This document shows positions 12,863 through 25,079 of a stretch of DNA of 64,000 nt, one piece after another. The notes beneath the pieces were generated by a model. It saw nothing but the letters and a program-made list of their open reading frames with translations. It was not told the origin of the DNA and searched no databases. The position numbers were made by a program, and so were the translations under genes. This DNA is from Corbicula japonica. Taxonomy: Eukaryota; Mollusca; Bivalvia; Venerida; Cyrenidae. The DNA lies in assembly GCA_038501625.1 (NCBI GenBank), contig JAZAYU010000008.1:12152938-12216937 (forward strand), in the 5' to 3' direction. Each line of letters opens with the position of its first letter. The first letter of the stretch is position 1.

Positions 12863-13655
12863 CAGTCCAGTCGCGATTTTACGAATAGGTATCGGACCGA
12901 GCCGATTATTTGTAAAATCGCATTTTTCGTAGTATCGCATTTTTGATAGTTTTGGTTGTTGATACCACCGCAAATCGTCAATGTCATTATATGACGTAAT
13001 GTGTCATTGTTGTGATATGTAAAGGTTAATAAATAAATAAAACAAAGAAAAGAAATGTTCGATGTAGTTATTTTTATTGTGAAATTACATGTTATCATTA
13101 ATCAATTAAAATTAAGATTCAGCTAACCTCCCTTTGAAAAAAAAAACGGGCCCTTCATAAATTGCTCAGAATGCTGATATCAGTTTACTGAATTAATAAT
13201 CGCCGTAGTGATAAGATTATGCAAAATTAAAAGGCAGAAGTAGAATGACAAGCTATACAATTGTTTCAAATTCATACAATTTCAAACATTTGACATTTTA
13301 ATCACTCAAACTGTTTGTTACAAGCAACACGCCCGATGGTTGTTTACAGAGCATTTCGTGTCACAACTGCTTGGGTCGATGATTGCTCAACAAAACAAAA
13401 ACGGATATCGCTCGAAAAGGTGTGAAAATCACCTGCCTGACCGAAATTCGTTAAATTGCATTCTTATTGCACTGGAAATAGGCTTAAGGGACTGTCAAAA
13501 TTATTCGCTAAATCGCATTTTTCGTTAAATCGCAATTCGTTCGATCGCATCTTTTTTATATTGAATAAAGAAGGAATATGGACGGGACCGGCGGCCTTAT
13601 TCGTAGTATACCGTTATTTCGTAAAATCGCGATTCGTAAAATCGCGACTCGACTG
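12863..13655. mobile_element. Pogo/Tigger-like non-autonomous DNA transposon
   Basis: It is bounded by TA on both sides. The left end is CAGTCCAGTCGCGATTTTAC and the right end, read on the minus strand, is CAGTCGAGTCGCGATTTTAC. Sub-terminal copies of AAATCGCATTTTTCG repeat the motif. Length is 793 bp. CAGTC-type termini with a TA target duplication fit the pogo/Tigger group of Tc1-mariner. No transposase frame is present. Confidence 0.75.
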
Positions 13656-13806
13656 TATATATATATGATGTAAATTGTATGTACAATGATGAGACTTAAA
13701 TAAAAGATGTTTAAAAAAAAACTATCTAACAAAATACTGTATTGAGAATATTAAATGAGTCACATTAGTTGGTTTATCAAAGGAAATCATGCATGGTACA
13801 GCAGAT

Positions 13807-13955
13807 CTGGCCCTAAGATTATAAAACTGAGATTAGAAACCAGTCTCAAATCTCAAGGATCTGATTGGCTGAAATGGCAACTGGTCACCATTTCAGCCAA
13901 TCAGATCCTTGAGATTTGAGACTGGTTTCCAATCTCAGTTTTATAATCTTCAGCA
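13807..13955. mobile_element. Palindromic MITE, family P, copy 2
   Basis: A nearly perfect inverted repeat. The left arm is GATTATAAAACTGAGATTAG, then AAACCAGTCTCAAATCTCAA. The right arm mirrors it to TTTTATAATCTTCAGC. The centre reads ...GGCAACTGGTCACCATTTC... with CCAATCAGATCC on the right. Confidence 0.85.
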
Positions 13956-13964
13956 CTGGATACA

Positions 13965-14056
13965 GCACTGATTACCTCCACATGTTGATAACAATATTAC
14001 AGTATTTTAATCATTACCTCCAAATGTTGATAACAATATTACAGTATTTTAATCAT
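13965..14056. repeat. ~44-bp tandem duplication
   Basis: Two adjacent copies of a segment containing ATTACCTCCAnATGTTGATAA and CAATATTACAGTATTTTAAT, differing at about one base. Confidence 0.85.
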
Positions 14057-14133
14057 TATCATTTATTGATCTTAATACTTAGTTATGAAATGTGATATCT
14101 ATAACAAGATAACAAGAAGATAAACAAACAGTC

Positions 14134-14270
14134 CTGGGACCAAGATCATAAAACTAAATCTGGAGACTAGTCTCAAATCTCAAGCATCTGATGCTGATCT
14201 GTCGTCATTTCAGCCAATCAGATGCTTGAGATTTGAGACTGGTCCCCAAACTTAGTTTTATGATATTCAA
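14134..14270. mobile_element. Palindromic MITE, family P, copy 3
   Basis: Arms contain AAGATCATAAAACTAA...GTCTCAAATCTCAAGCATCT and its inverse ending TTAGTTTTATGAT. More diverged at the tips than copy 2. Confidence 0.75.
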
Positions 14271-15255
14271 CCCTGTCGCTCAGATGGTCAATATGTGTGA
14301 AGGATCGAAAACCAACAAGAACCTCCACAATCATAATGTTACTGCGCCATTAAAAAAAACAAACCAAAAAAAACAATAAGAACAACAAAAATGTGAACAA
14401 AAAGACAGAATAGACTGACACTGAGTGAATATGAAAGTGACATTTTTGTTGTCCAAGGTGATTGTCAAAATATATTTCTGTATAAAAACACTATAAAAAC
14501 AATTTCTGTATCAAAACATTATAAAAACAATCTGCTGTAAACATTTCTTTTATTGCCACATTTTTGACAGTACCTGAGACAAAAGTGTGTGATGATAAAA
14601 ATAAGATAAAATCATTAAGAAAAAAAAGTTTCAAAACTTTCAAAAGCCCAGAGCTCAAATGTGTTACCCCCAATTAAACCCATTAACAAAATAACTAGTT
14701 TGAAGTCATTAAACTTCTGTCCATATGTTAAGGTGTTTGCACCTCAAAACAGAGATTCTTATCTCATGTCACATTATTTTGCCATAAAGTTGATTCTCTT
14801 TTCATACCGTAATGGCAAAAATTTCAAACTTTTGTATTTAGACAAAATCAGCAGGATATAAAAGCCAGCCATATGTGGTCATGGGGAAAATCTATGTTTG
14901 AGCGTTTGTTAAATTATAGGGAATACTGCAAACCTCTATAATAAGCATTAAGAAAGGTCATCAACCCAGAAAACCCTTTTGCTTTATATTTTTCAGTTTA
15001 TTGATGGTGCTGACCTTTCAACCTTTAACATCTTAGATACAATTTGATCTGAATGTACACTGTTTGCTTCTTGGTAATATGTAAACCAAGTTTCTAATAG
15101 AATGAATGTGCTTGCTTATCTGGATCTACACTGGTCGCCCATCTGATGAAAGCCTTATCCATCGAGTAAAACTTGAAAATGATTAGTTTTCATATGAAAC
15201 AATATAAATGCTCAAGATCCATATATTTATCTGGCCTCAGAACTTTGATACAAAT

Positions 15256-15375
15256 TAATCCTTTACTCGGTGAAATATGCTTCTTATCACAGTCATGTGC
15301 CAGTAGTGTAGATCCAGATCAGCCTAAACATCTGTGCAGTCTGATCAGGATTTACACTAAGTTTTGTCTTTAAAG
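15256..15375. mobile_element. Partial TTAA-type MITE
   Basis: Left half only: TTAATCCTTTACTC, then GTGTAGATCCAGATCAGCC and TCTGATCAGGATTTACAC. A further fragment (GGATCTACACTGGTCGCCC) lies at about 15120. Confidence 0.6.
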
Positions 15376-16445
15376 ATAAATTGTTTTCACTGTTATGGGA
15401 ATTTGATTTTAGAATTACAATGATGACTGTACTTCAAACAAGATAATTTATTATGTTAAAGGTTAAAAGGTTTTCTTAAACATCTGTTCATGGCTAACAT
15501 CATCATTTTACAATGTAACAACTATTTAGCCAAATGTTCAGGGTTCTTAATTCCATGACTGCATGCAACTTGAATATCAATTAAGTGACAATTAGAAGTT
15601 TTGAAATGTCACTGACAAGTGACAGCTTTTTGAGAGCAGGGGGTTAGTGTTTTGGGGTAAGAGTAATTATTTGATACCCTTCAAACTCAAATTAATCATT
15701 TTAGTACAACAAATATCTATCTGATAAGTTCTTGATTTATGAACATCTCAATTTTCATTGGAGCAAACGAAAATACCCACCAGTATAAATTAAGTAATTT
15801 GATTCTATTAATGGTATTGTTGCTTTTAACAGCCATATTCTTTATCACCAAAATATTTCACTCATTATATTATACTGAAATTGTATCCATTAAGGTGTCG
15901 GTTCAGTCATAGATGACTAAGATAAATGTAGAAAACCACTAAGGGTATATATTAAAAGTTGATATTAAATGAGAATGTGTTACGTTTTGATGACATTTTT
16001 GAGTTGGTTAACAAGCATACTAAATTACAAAAAGATAATTTTATCAATTGCTTCACATGCAATTCAAGTATGAGTTTACACTTTTGTTTTGTGCTTGAGA
16101 AATATGTTGCATTGTTATACCACAGCCCTGCGAACACCTGACCAAAAACGTGTTATAGTGACTTGATGATCTTTACAATAAGGTTCAAGTACTAATCCAT
16201 GGTTTCTCCCAATACCACCTTACCAGGGCTGTCCATATGAAGAGTGTATCAGGAATATCCCCTACTAATCCAATGATAATACCGGATAGCTATTTCGAAC
16301 ACAGACTCTTGAATACTCATATTATCAACGTTTTTGTAATAATGTTCGCGAAATTTAATAACATAATATGTCAAATTGCCAGTTCAACACCTTTCAAGTT
16401 AAAGACAGCCCTGCTAACCCTTCTAGAATAAATATTTATGTTTAC

Positions 16446-16756
16446 CAGTCCAAGATCCAGAGTGATGGTCACATAGTTGTACTCCCAGCCGTTGCTAATG
16501 GATGGGCTCTGCCACCATCGGTTACTTCCATCAATAGCATTGCTGATTGGGTGTGGTGCCCCTATTTCATCAAGTCGCCCAGAACCAGCACGGGCGTTAC
16601 AGTAGTCACAGTGTGTGATCTGTGGCATGAGATCCACGTGCTCCACGAGCTTACAGAAATATTCCGGTCTGTCGGTGCCACATGTGGCATTGGCAGTTAT
16701 CCGAGCTCGGGTGGCAAGATTCAAAATGTACGGAAACAAGCCTTGGTTCTGTTCAG
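16446..16756 (-). CDS. Laminin subunit alpha, LN-domain exon 1
   Basis: This exon follows acceptor TTTCTTTTTCAG and ends at donor CTG|GTAAAC. It enters in phase 1 (two bases complete a split Ala codon) and leaves in phase 0, giving 104 residues. The sequence begins AEQNQGLFPYILNLATRA and has NATCG (Cys26 with an N-glycosylation site), YFCKLVEHV (Cys35), HCDYC (Cys50, Cys53), HPISNAIDG, RWWQSPSI and YVTITLDLGL. This is the start of the laminin alpha-1/2 LN domain, in the order seen in vertebrate LAMA1/LAMA2. Between HCDYC and HPISNAIDG there are a few more residues than in the human chain. Its phase-1 start can accept either the Ig exon (22708-22998) or the signal-peptide exon (41140-41209) directly. 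Confidence 0.95.
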
Positions 16757-17821
16757 CTGAAAAAGAAACCGTAAAATGTTATCTGCATAACTATCACATT
16801 TTCTATCAGAATCATTTAGAGCTTTTTCAAACTTAAAATGAATCTTTTGTGAAACCTATGGTAATAAAAAAACATTCATGTACCACTACCAAACATATTG
16901 TTCCTTTTCCAGCCAATCTGGAACCAAATTCCTGCCCCTCTCAAATATTTAATGTTTTTGTTTGAACTCTATTTTGAAAAATTTTCAAACCATAAAAAAG
17001 GAAATAACTGACACTTTTGACCATTGAAAAAAATACTTTTATTTCTTTTAACCTTTGCTTTGGATGTAGTGTAACTTTTCCCAATTTTCACTTTTACAAT
17101 GTTATTTACCCCAGGATAAAGACAGCCATGTGGGCCCCATTCCCAAAGTACTGAAAAAAGAAACACCAAAAAGGCCATGTCTTTAACTTATTTTGTATTT
17201 TCAGCCTAACTGTGTCCTGGGAAATAAAAAGTACTTAAGTTAGCAGTTACAACTGAAATTTCTTAATATAATACAACTACAAACATGAAAAACACATAAA
17301 ACAACACAAATGAATCAAGTTATTTAATTAACACATTAAACACTGAACAAATAAATTACTTTAAAGGAAGTAACGAGATACAATTACAGTATAAATTAAA
17401 GGTTAGAAAAAATACATATGCATCCAATTTCATATAATGAATGGTTAGCAATTGACCCTATAGAAGTGTAGCTATTTAATTAATACTTTCTTTCAGTTTT
17501 GAGTTCTGTGGTCAGAAATCAGTGTCAAACCCAACAGGGTAGGTGATACAGAAATTGGGGTTAGCCACCTTTATTACAAATCCTGTTTAGCTGATACAGC
17601 ATCTTGAGGTATGACATTACAGCTCAGCTGTTTTGACAGACAGCCTGTTTGCTTTAAATGAGCCATCACAAAAGAAAACATGTTTTCACTACTCATCATT
17701 GGGGCTATTGCCAACTTGAGGTACAAGTTTCAGCTTTATAAACAGCTCGTCTTTTTTAACAGTTACGCTAGTGACCCATCAAGGCACTAGACAACTTTCG
17801 GGGACAGGTACCCATACCCTT

Positions 17822-17868
17822 ATCACACCCGTCAACCAGCAGAGCCAGGAGCGGACGGCACATCCAGG
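17822..17868. repeat. Left arm of a long-range inverted repeat
   Basis: CACACCCGTCAACCAGC then AGAGCCAGGAGCGGACGGC are found inverted at 20190-20240 (about 45 bp, few mismatches), 2.4 kb away. The spacing suggests the ends of a decayed transposon with the hAT-like element and a MITE inserted inside, but no target duplication was found. Confidence 0.6.
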
Positions 17869-18168
17869 CGCAGACACAGTAAGTTTTTTCATACTTGACA
17901 ATCATTTTCGCTAGTTTTGATTAACTCTTGGAAAGAAATATCGGCTGATTTTAAAAGCCAAATGAATTCTGCACATATCCGTTGATTTCTAAAGTGGTAG
18001 AAGGTATAATAAACATTTAATCGCGATTTAAATACGGAAGTTTGTGATGAAATCTTGAAGTTCTGCGTTTTATAGCAAAATGCTCCATAGATCTGAAAAT
18101 CTGCATAAATCTGTAAGCACTATTGGAAAATTTAATCATTCCCCTGGCAATATGTGAAATATTAGCAC

Positions 18169-18948
18169 CAGTGATGAGAATTGGACGGCTGAAGTGGAAT
18201 CGATTAATCGGTCCGATTCTGATACCTGTCCGATCTGATAAATCGGAAAGAATCGGAATCAGACGTACTGTAGTGTACATTTTGTACCAAAAGCACACCT
18301 GTCTCAATCATATTATTATAGGACTACTTTTATTATTTTAGTTTACAAGATTAATAACACAACTGCTTTTTGTACTGCATTGATATGTTCTGTTGTTTTT
18401 GTTCAGGCAATAAGAGCCTTCAAACTTTTTTTCAATTTCGAAGATGTGAACATTATTATTATTTAGCTCGTCAAAATTAAATCCGAAAATTATTCACAAT
18501 TCTAAAATGTGGGTGGGGTACCTTTGTTGCTGTAATAAGTCTTGAAGCATATTCTACAGGTAGCTTTGGATGTGTCGAGGTTTTCCTAATGGGCGCCAAA
18601 CCCTGACAGCCTGGTTTCATATAAAAACCAAAATATCGACATGCCTTTGATGTTGTATTACCAGGGCATTTGTAAAGTTGATTATTATTTCGATCACGGA
18701 CAGGCCAGGTATTCTCCATGTTTAAGAGCAGTTATATTTAAAAGTAACACAAAGACGATTAAAGCGCAAAAAGATATACACTGGACTGTCGCCGTGTCGG
18801 AGACAACAGTCAGTTGTCTTCAAAGTGGGGTTTACATATTTAAAGAATTAGCGACTAGAATCGATTCTTTGTAGTCAGAATCGATGTCGCCAACTTTGAA
18901 ACTTCAGCGACAATTACTCGATTATCGGCGACAATCGGAACATCACTA
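18169..18948. mobile_element. hAT-like MITE with perfect 8-bp target duplication
   Basis: The element runs from CAGTGATGAG to GGAACATCACTA. It is flanked on both sides by ATTAGCAC (18161-18168 and 18949-18956), an exact 8-bp duplication as made by hAT transposases. Termini are short inverted repeats (CAGTGATG and TAGTGATG) with AATCGG-rich sub-terminal sequence at both ends. No transposase domain is seen in the 780 bp. Confidence 0.85.
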
Positions 18949-19549
18949 ATTAGCACAAACAGACTTTTAACAAATTCGCAAGGGCTTAGTGAATTTAGCT
19001 GGGGTATAGAAATGGGCGGGTCCATAGAGCAGAAAGTGAATTTATTGGCGGGGACAGGAGCAGATATAATCCATACCTGTGAACCTTTATTCGTGCTCAG
19101 GTGAGAGATTGACTCCAAAAAAGTGGGAGATCAGGGTAAAAAAGTGGGAGAAGCATTGTTTTATGGTAAGTCATGGAATTTCTTTAGCTCTGGATAGTGA
19201 GAATATATTAAATTTACTCTTGTTCATGTTATCATTAATGTTTTTCTTGTCTGAGACCTCTAGTTTACAAACACTACCATATATAAAAAAATAATTTTTT
19301 TATAAATAAATAATTTATTTGACATAGACAATCGATAGCAAAAATATTAAAAAATCTCTATCTTACTCAGGATTGGGCAAGATTTCCAGGAAAGGGGTTG
19401 TTTGTGGCAGTCTTATGAGTTGATAAACATATAATGATTTCATACATTTTGGCCCAAGAAGTGGGGTCAATCAACTCCACTGACACCCCTCTAGATCCAT
19501 CCCTGTTAATAGTCACATCAAAAAATGTATTCGTTAGTGACTGTTACTG

Positions 19550-19791
19550 TTAACCCTTTCCTGTACAGATACACCTTTATTGCTAGGGCGAACAGTTTAG
19601 ATCCAGATCAGCCGGCACATCCGTCCCGTCTGATCAGGATCTTAACTGTTCGCTTTTTGATTCACTAGGTTATTTCTGACCAAAATGCGACCAGTGCAGA
19701 TCCTGATCAGACGGCACGGATGTGCCGGCTGATCTGGATCTACACTGGTCGCACATGCATAAAAATGCGTATATATCCAGGAAAGGGTTAA
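19550..19791. mobile_element. TTAA-flanked palindromic MITE (full copy)
   Basis: TTAACCCTTTCCTG ... CCAGGAAAGGGTTAA encloses two ~110-bp inverted arms, each with GATCCAGATCAGCCGGCACA and CTGATCAGGATC motifs. The TTAA duplication and the CCCTTT start fit a piggyBac-derived non-autonomous element. One of the cleanest copies in the window. Confidence 0.85.
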
Positions 19792-20189
19792 ACCTCTTCA
19801 AATATTACCTCTTCTGATAAAATCCGCTAATTTTGTAAGGTGAGAAAATCAATAATTGTTATCAAAACCTCAACCTGTCTGAAGTTCAAGGCCATGCATG
19901 ACATTTCATTGACTGGTAATCCATTTACGACTTCCTGTCATTCAAAAAGGCGCCAAAATACCGTAAACCAGTCTAATTTGTATTCTCGTGATGAAAGCAT
20001 GATCATAAGTGTGTTTAAATGGGGAGCTTTCATAAATGTTACATGGAAATGTCAAAAGCCGGGAGAAATAGCATAATATGTGGGAGGCAGGAGATTGGAC
20101 TTTAAAATCGGGAGTCTCCCGCCTAAGTCGGAAGGATTCACAGGTATGATAATCGAGTACGGAAAATAGTTTGATGTATTAGATTGCCG

Positions 20190-20245
20190 TGATGTGCCGT
20201 TCGCTCCTGGCTCTGCCAGTTGATGGGTGTGCTTATGAAAGGGGA
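20190..20245. repeat. Right arm of the 17822 inverted repeat
   Basis: GTGCCGTTCGCTCCTGGCTC and TGCCAGTTGATGGGTGTG match the minus strand of 17822-17868. Confidence 0.6.
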
Positions 20246-20557
20246 ATTCTGCACCGTTTCAGACAAAAAGACAAAAAAGGGGAATTTTATGTCATATATG
20301 CATGTTTTGACTTTGAAGTGTCACACACTCATAACACTGTTTTCTACCACTGATTATAATAGCTATGAAATTTTGTGACTTTAGAGTTACAAATAAACAA
20401 TTTATCAGCTATTTTCATGTTTGGGAGTCCCTTCCAATTTTTATAGATTTTTGAGGGGAATTTTTTTCTGAGATAGGGGAAAAATCATACTATTTGGATA
20501 GGGGAATGGGGCACATATTCGGCCCCAAAAATGGCCAAACAAGGGCCCTGCCCATAT

Positions 20558-20622
20558 AGGCCCAGATCAACCTGTGCGTATGCCCAGTCTGATCAGGATC
20601 TACACTGTTCACTTTTAATATT
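20558..20622. mobile_element. TTAA-type MITE fragment
   Basis: Only GGCCCAGATCAACCTGTGC and CAGTCTGATCAGGATCTACA of one arm remain. Confidence 0.55.
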
Positions 20623-21588
20623 GTTCTTGCAAGCAAAATCACTTTTGAATGACTAAATGATTAAAGTCAAAGAAAGATGACTCAGTAAGTTAAGGCTTTC
20701 TTTGAAGGAGCACCTTTGGACAACAAAATCTGTTGTTTTATTTGTTTCAGGGTGGGATACAAGATGTCTAGAAAAGGGATTTGTTTGGGTTGTCTTACAA
20801 TAGTTGAATGATAATTTTAACCTTCAGGCTGAAATTCCCATAAAAATACATGCCCAAAAAAGGCATGTGGATACACCCACTGAACCCATTTGAATCTGCC
20901 ACTGTGTTGTATGTTATGTAGTCTTCACTTATAGCAAACCAATACAACAATAAGCTTCAAAGGATCATTTAAGAGCCAACATTAACCTGGTCTACCATTT
21001 TATTGATATTGGTAATTAAGTCAAAGAGGTATGTTCCATAAAACATGGAAAACTGGACATAAAGAGAATGGAATATAATACAGGAACAAACCTTAAAACA
21101 GATAAAAAGAATGAGTGAAATGTTTTGCACACTGTAAATTTGAAAATACAGCAATATTTTCCATGACTTTGTACCATGCCACCAGTTAATGAACAGCCAC
21201 ACCATGCTTAAGGGTGTGATTGTATTGAAAGGAGATCAAAGGTTCAACAGTTACTGTAGGGATATAGTTGGATCCTTGGTGAAGAAGAAATATTCTTAAT
21301 GGTAACTCTAAACTCCAAACTTTCGAACACAGTAAATTGTGGCTTGATTGGTATGCTAATGAGGACATGACAGAAACAAAATATCACTCAGCCGACAAAT
21401 CAAAGTCCACTCACTGACTTGCCTCTGGATTCACTGAAAGAGTCTCCAGATAAACATTTGGATCTAAGGCAGAATACAATCTACCTATGTATATTGTATT
21501 ATCAGTATTAAGTTTATAATCATGTTTATTAAACTTTGTTAAATATAAGGTGCTTTAAAAGAACTGTGAATAAAAATCATTGTTCATT

Positions 21589-21811
21589 TTAACCCTTTTC
21601 TCCATGTGAAAAAAGTGTAGATCCTGATCAGTCAGCACATTTGTGACATCTGATCAGGATCTACACTGTTTGTTTTTAGAGTTATTAGGTTATTTCTGAC
21701 CAAGAGGCAAACAGTGTAGATCCTTTTCAGACCACACAGATGTGCCTGCTGATCTGGATCTAAATTGCTTGCCCATGCAATAAAAGGTGTACCTATGGAG
21801 TAAAGGGTTGA
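21589..21811. mobile_element. TTAA-type palindromic MITE
   Basis: TTAACCCTTTTCTCCATG ... TATGGAGTAAAGGGTTGA, with the inner motif GGTTATTTCTGACCAAGAGG and both GATCAG arms. The right TTAA has mutated to TTGA. Confidence 0.8.
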
Positions 21812-22707
21812 CTAAAAGTTTATTTAATTAATTATACTCATGCTTGTTTATTTGTTTATTAATAAACATAACATTACATTATAAAAATACCAATATAACA
21901 TAGTAACAATAGACAGTGACTTTTCTGGTGATGATACCTATGCAGTATAAGAATTTCCAAAATGCATCTATAATGAAAGAGGGGTCCGAGTGTTTTCTGA
22001 TAATAACCACCCTTGGATAATGAGCACCCTTGGAAACTCTTCTGATGGCATTGTGGTATCTGCACCAGACCTTGTCAGTTTACTAGGTGTGAAGAAAATA
22101 ACTGTGCAATTACATTGCAAAAATTAAGTTTTTAACCCACTGTATCTTACCAGTAAATATTGCAAGCTCATCTATGAAAAAATGTTAAAATAAAACAGGA
22201 GTTTATCAAAACCTCATAAACAAATAAAACATAAAAACGATTACAATTTGCACTGTTCTTATCTAAAAGATTAAGGAAATATATCATATCAAGCCATGCT
22301 GGGATAATAATGCATAAATGCAAGAAAAAAAGGTAATAAAATTAGATAAATGCAGATGAGGAACTAATTACTAGCATCTGTAGAATTGTTAATACACCAT
22401 GGTTCCAGACACATGGAAGTGGTGAAGATTTAGACCTGGAACCATGTAGTGTGCATGCCCTAAACTTGATAAGACAGTCTCATGGTTGTTCATATATTTC
22501 AATCATGATTATCTATCAAAATAAAACTTAAAATCTCTTTGGGGTAACACTGGTGCATAATAATCAACTGAGAGATCTTTAACCTATTTTATTATCTTAC
22601 AAATATCAAACTACCAAAAAATTGTCTGACACACCTTAAAAAATAACTTTAGTGAACTGTAGAGTTAAGTAACATGAATTGAGTCAACTTGAATAAAAGA
22701 TACTAAC

Positions 22708-22998
22708 CCTGTGTTTTAACATCCACGTTTATATCACGTATTACTCTAGAACCTATTTTACATCTATATATGCCACTGTCCGACTTCCGTATACTTTCTA
22801 TCTGTAAGTTATAATATCCATTGCCATGGTCACCAGTTACAGAAAACCTTGACCTTTGATCTGCTGAAAGGTCAGGGCTGACAGTGAGTCCTTTAGAGTA
22901 TTGTGTGAAATCGGGTGGGCCCTGCCATATTACTGGTAATCGATCTGAAGGTTTCGGACAGGTCAAGGTCACAGATTCTCCTTCATTTACCTCTAAAC
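22708..22998 (-). CDS. Immunoglobulin-domain exon of the laminin alpha gene
   Basis: This exon lies between acceptor CTGTTTTTCAG and donor CAGG|GTTAGT. It is phase 1-1, 291 bases, 97 residues. It starts GLEVNEGESVTLTCPKPSDR and has the Ig-fold landmarks: Cys14 in VTLTC, Trp25 in VIWQ, RFSVTGDHGNGYYNLQI, and DSGIYRC (Asp74, Tyr78, Cys80). The 66-residue Cys spacing and strand pattern suggest a V-set or I-set domain like those of nephrin or Kirre-type cell-adhesion proteins. Frame and phase join it to the upstream signal peptide (41140) and the downstream LN exon (16446), giving signal - Ig - LN. The exon is symmetric, so it can be skipped without breaking the frame. The Ig assignment is firm; membership of the laminin transcript is inferred from strand, position and matching phases. 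Confidence 0.88.
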
Positions 22999-25079
22999 CT
23001 GAAAAACAGAAGAGCAAAATAGTCAGTTTTCAAGAAAGCATTTTTTCATATTCTGGAATGCATGACCTATTTCAATTACAATGTTTTACTTCAAAATCCT
23101 TTCAAACCAAACACAACATGTGACTTTAAATAAAGTCAAGCGGTAGAGTAATACAAGAAAAATTCTGAAATTAAAAAAAAACTCTTGAAAAAATTGTTTA
23201 GTACAACTGTGTCCTTGACCTTGAACAGAGGATTTCATGGAAATAAAACTACCAAGCTTTAAGCAAGAGCAAAAATTACAAAACAGTTTGTGAAGTAATT
23301 AAAATTTAAGTCTTTCCACTCAGGATTGAACCTCATACCATTCTACATGTAACTTAAGCAAGTGTATAATAAAATTATTATTGTTTATATCTGATTTGTT
23401 TTCTGTGGTTGTGCGTGGGGGTAAAGCATACGAATATAACATGGGAAATACCAATATGGAGGTAAGAATTTAGCCATTTTGGACATTATAGCACATTAGA
23501 ATACATAACTAGTTAGATCTTCATGTGTTAAAACTCGTAACTTTATTCAATTAAAATGGACAACAACTGCATACACTTTTTATAAAGACACTGGCACTAG
23601 CTGTTTTGAAAATCCTAATTTATGCTCAATTTACAATAAACTTCTACAAGATAAATAAATTCTTTAATTGATTGCCAATTATTTCTTCTTCAAACTAAAT
23701 GAATGCAGTTCAACTGAAAGCAATCATTAAGAACATGTATTGGTAATTCATGGAGAAGGTAATAATGCTAACGACATGATTTTCCAACTAAGCACACCTG
23801 CTTTAACTTCAAAGTCTATTTGTTTTCTATCTAAACTTGAATAAATCAGTGATAAGGTTAAAATTACCTTCTCTCTAACCCGATAGTACCATAAATTACT
23901 TCTAATTCAAACAAGCTAACAATTTTCCTATTAAGTACATGGAGAATTTGTATACAATGATAGAAGACCATGGGGGTCTTCAAATACAATTATACTGCTT
24001 CAAACATCATAATGAAACAATGCCAATTATATGATAACCAATTCAACATAATCTATGACAAATAAATGGAATTGCGTTTGATGACTATGCATGCTGGTAT
24101 TTTATTTACTGAATTATACTTCAAATGTAATACTTGAACATGAAGATATCTTGAAATAAATACGAATTCAAAATATAATTTTTTTAGTCAATTTCATTAT
24201 TATAATTCAGCCATTTTTAGAAGATATAACTGTATACAATGTTTATCAATGACATCAGTTTAGTTGAGCCATAATTGTTATTTTGATATACTTTTTACTT
24301 TCTTATGCAATTGATAATACTTAATTTGTTGGATTCTAATATCTTTTCATTTTCATAAATAACAACATAACTTCAAAATAAGTTCTGAAATACAAATTGA
24401 TGGCACATTTTTGCATGCAAATACCAAATACCTTGAAGTTTACAGTATTTTTATATCTCATAACAATAGATTTGGTACAATATGAGATCTTTAAACTAAA
24501 CTTGCTAGAGCTCAACAAAATGTGATTAATGTAAGCAATACAAATCTTCAAGTCTTTATGTCATTACGACTGAGCAAACAGTTCTCATTTCACTAACATA
24601 TGACTTAAAGCTTTTTCACGTTATAGATTATGACTTGGAGACTATAAATTAATATTCATATGATTTTATCATAAACACATCATGCTCACTACATGTAAAA
24701 AAATATAAATAGATCTTTCAAGTTTGTAACTACATCTTAGGTTTACATTTATCAATGCATGCTGATTTAAATTTTAACCACCACAGTTTTTCTCAAATAT
24801 AAAGTTATAACCATAAACAAAATTAATGTTGTTTAATGAAAATAAGTCTCTAAAATACCAAGTGCTGGTCCTAGTTTACAGTAAAAACTCAAGAGACTGA
24901 TGATTATTATACTGTTAGTCTTCCAAAAAATATTAGTCCGGATATCTTTGTAATTTACTGTAACAAATATAGGAAATGCTTTAATAGGGTTATATTTAAT
25001 AACTGAAATGTCTACAAACATGAGTATTGCGGAGAACAATTGATCTGAGAAAAACATAATAGCTTAATGATAAAAAGCA

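Larger units (their letters stand above)
379..16445 (-). other. Laminin alpha intron 3 (16 kb)
   Basis: This is the intron between the two LN exons. It has donor GTAAAC at 16445-16440 and acceptor CAG ending at 379. No further exon was recognised in it: the short open frames here have no family signature and no flanking splice sites. It holds a ~400-bp foldback (4101-4504), two Helitron-like tandem-repeat elements (7486-9838), MITEs, two tRNA-derived repeats (10811-11190) and a pogo-like element (12863-13655). Stretches 379-4100, 4505-7170, 11191-12862 and 14271-16445 are AT-rich and show nothing identifiable apart from degraded MITE pieces (about 3007-3145, 4868-4965, 15100-15375). Confidence 0.85.
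16757..22707 (-). other. Laminin alpha intron 2 (6 kb)
   Basis: This intron lies between the Ig exon and the first LN exon. No extra exon was recognised. It contains an 8-bp-TSD hAT-like element (18169-18948), an inverted pair of ~45-bp arms (17822 and 20190), two full TTAA-type MITEs (19550-19791 and 21589-21811) and a fragment at 20558-20622. Stretches 16757-17800 and 21812-22700 show only AT-rich sequence; a short hairpin around CATGGTTCCAG lies at about 22398-22446. Confidence 0.8.

Noticed and set aside
18477..18719. 80-codon minus-strand frame inside the hAT-like element as a transposase piece
   Set aside because: No BED finger or hAT dimerisation motif; the 780-bp element is too short for a transposase.
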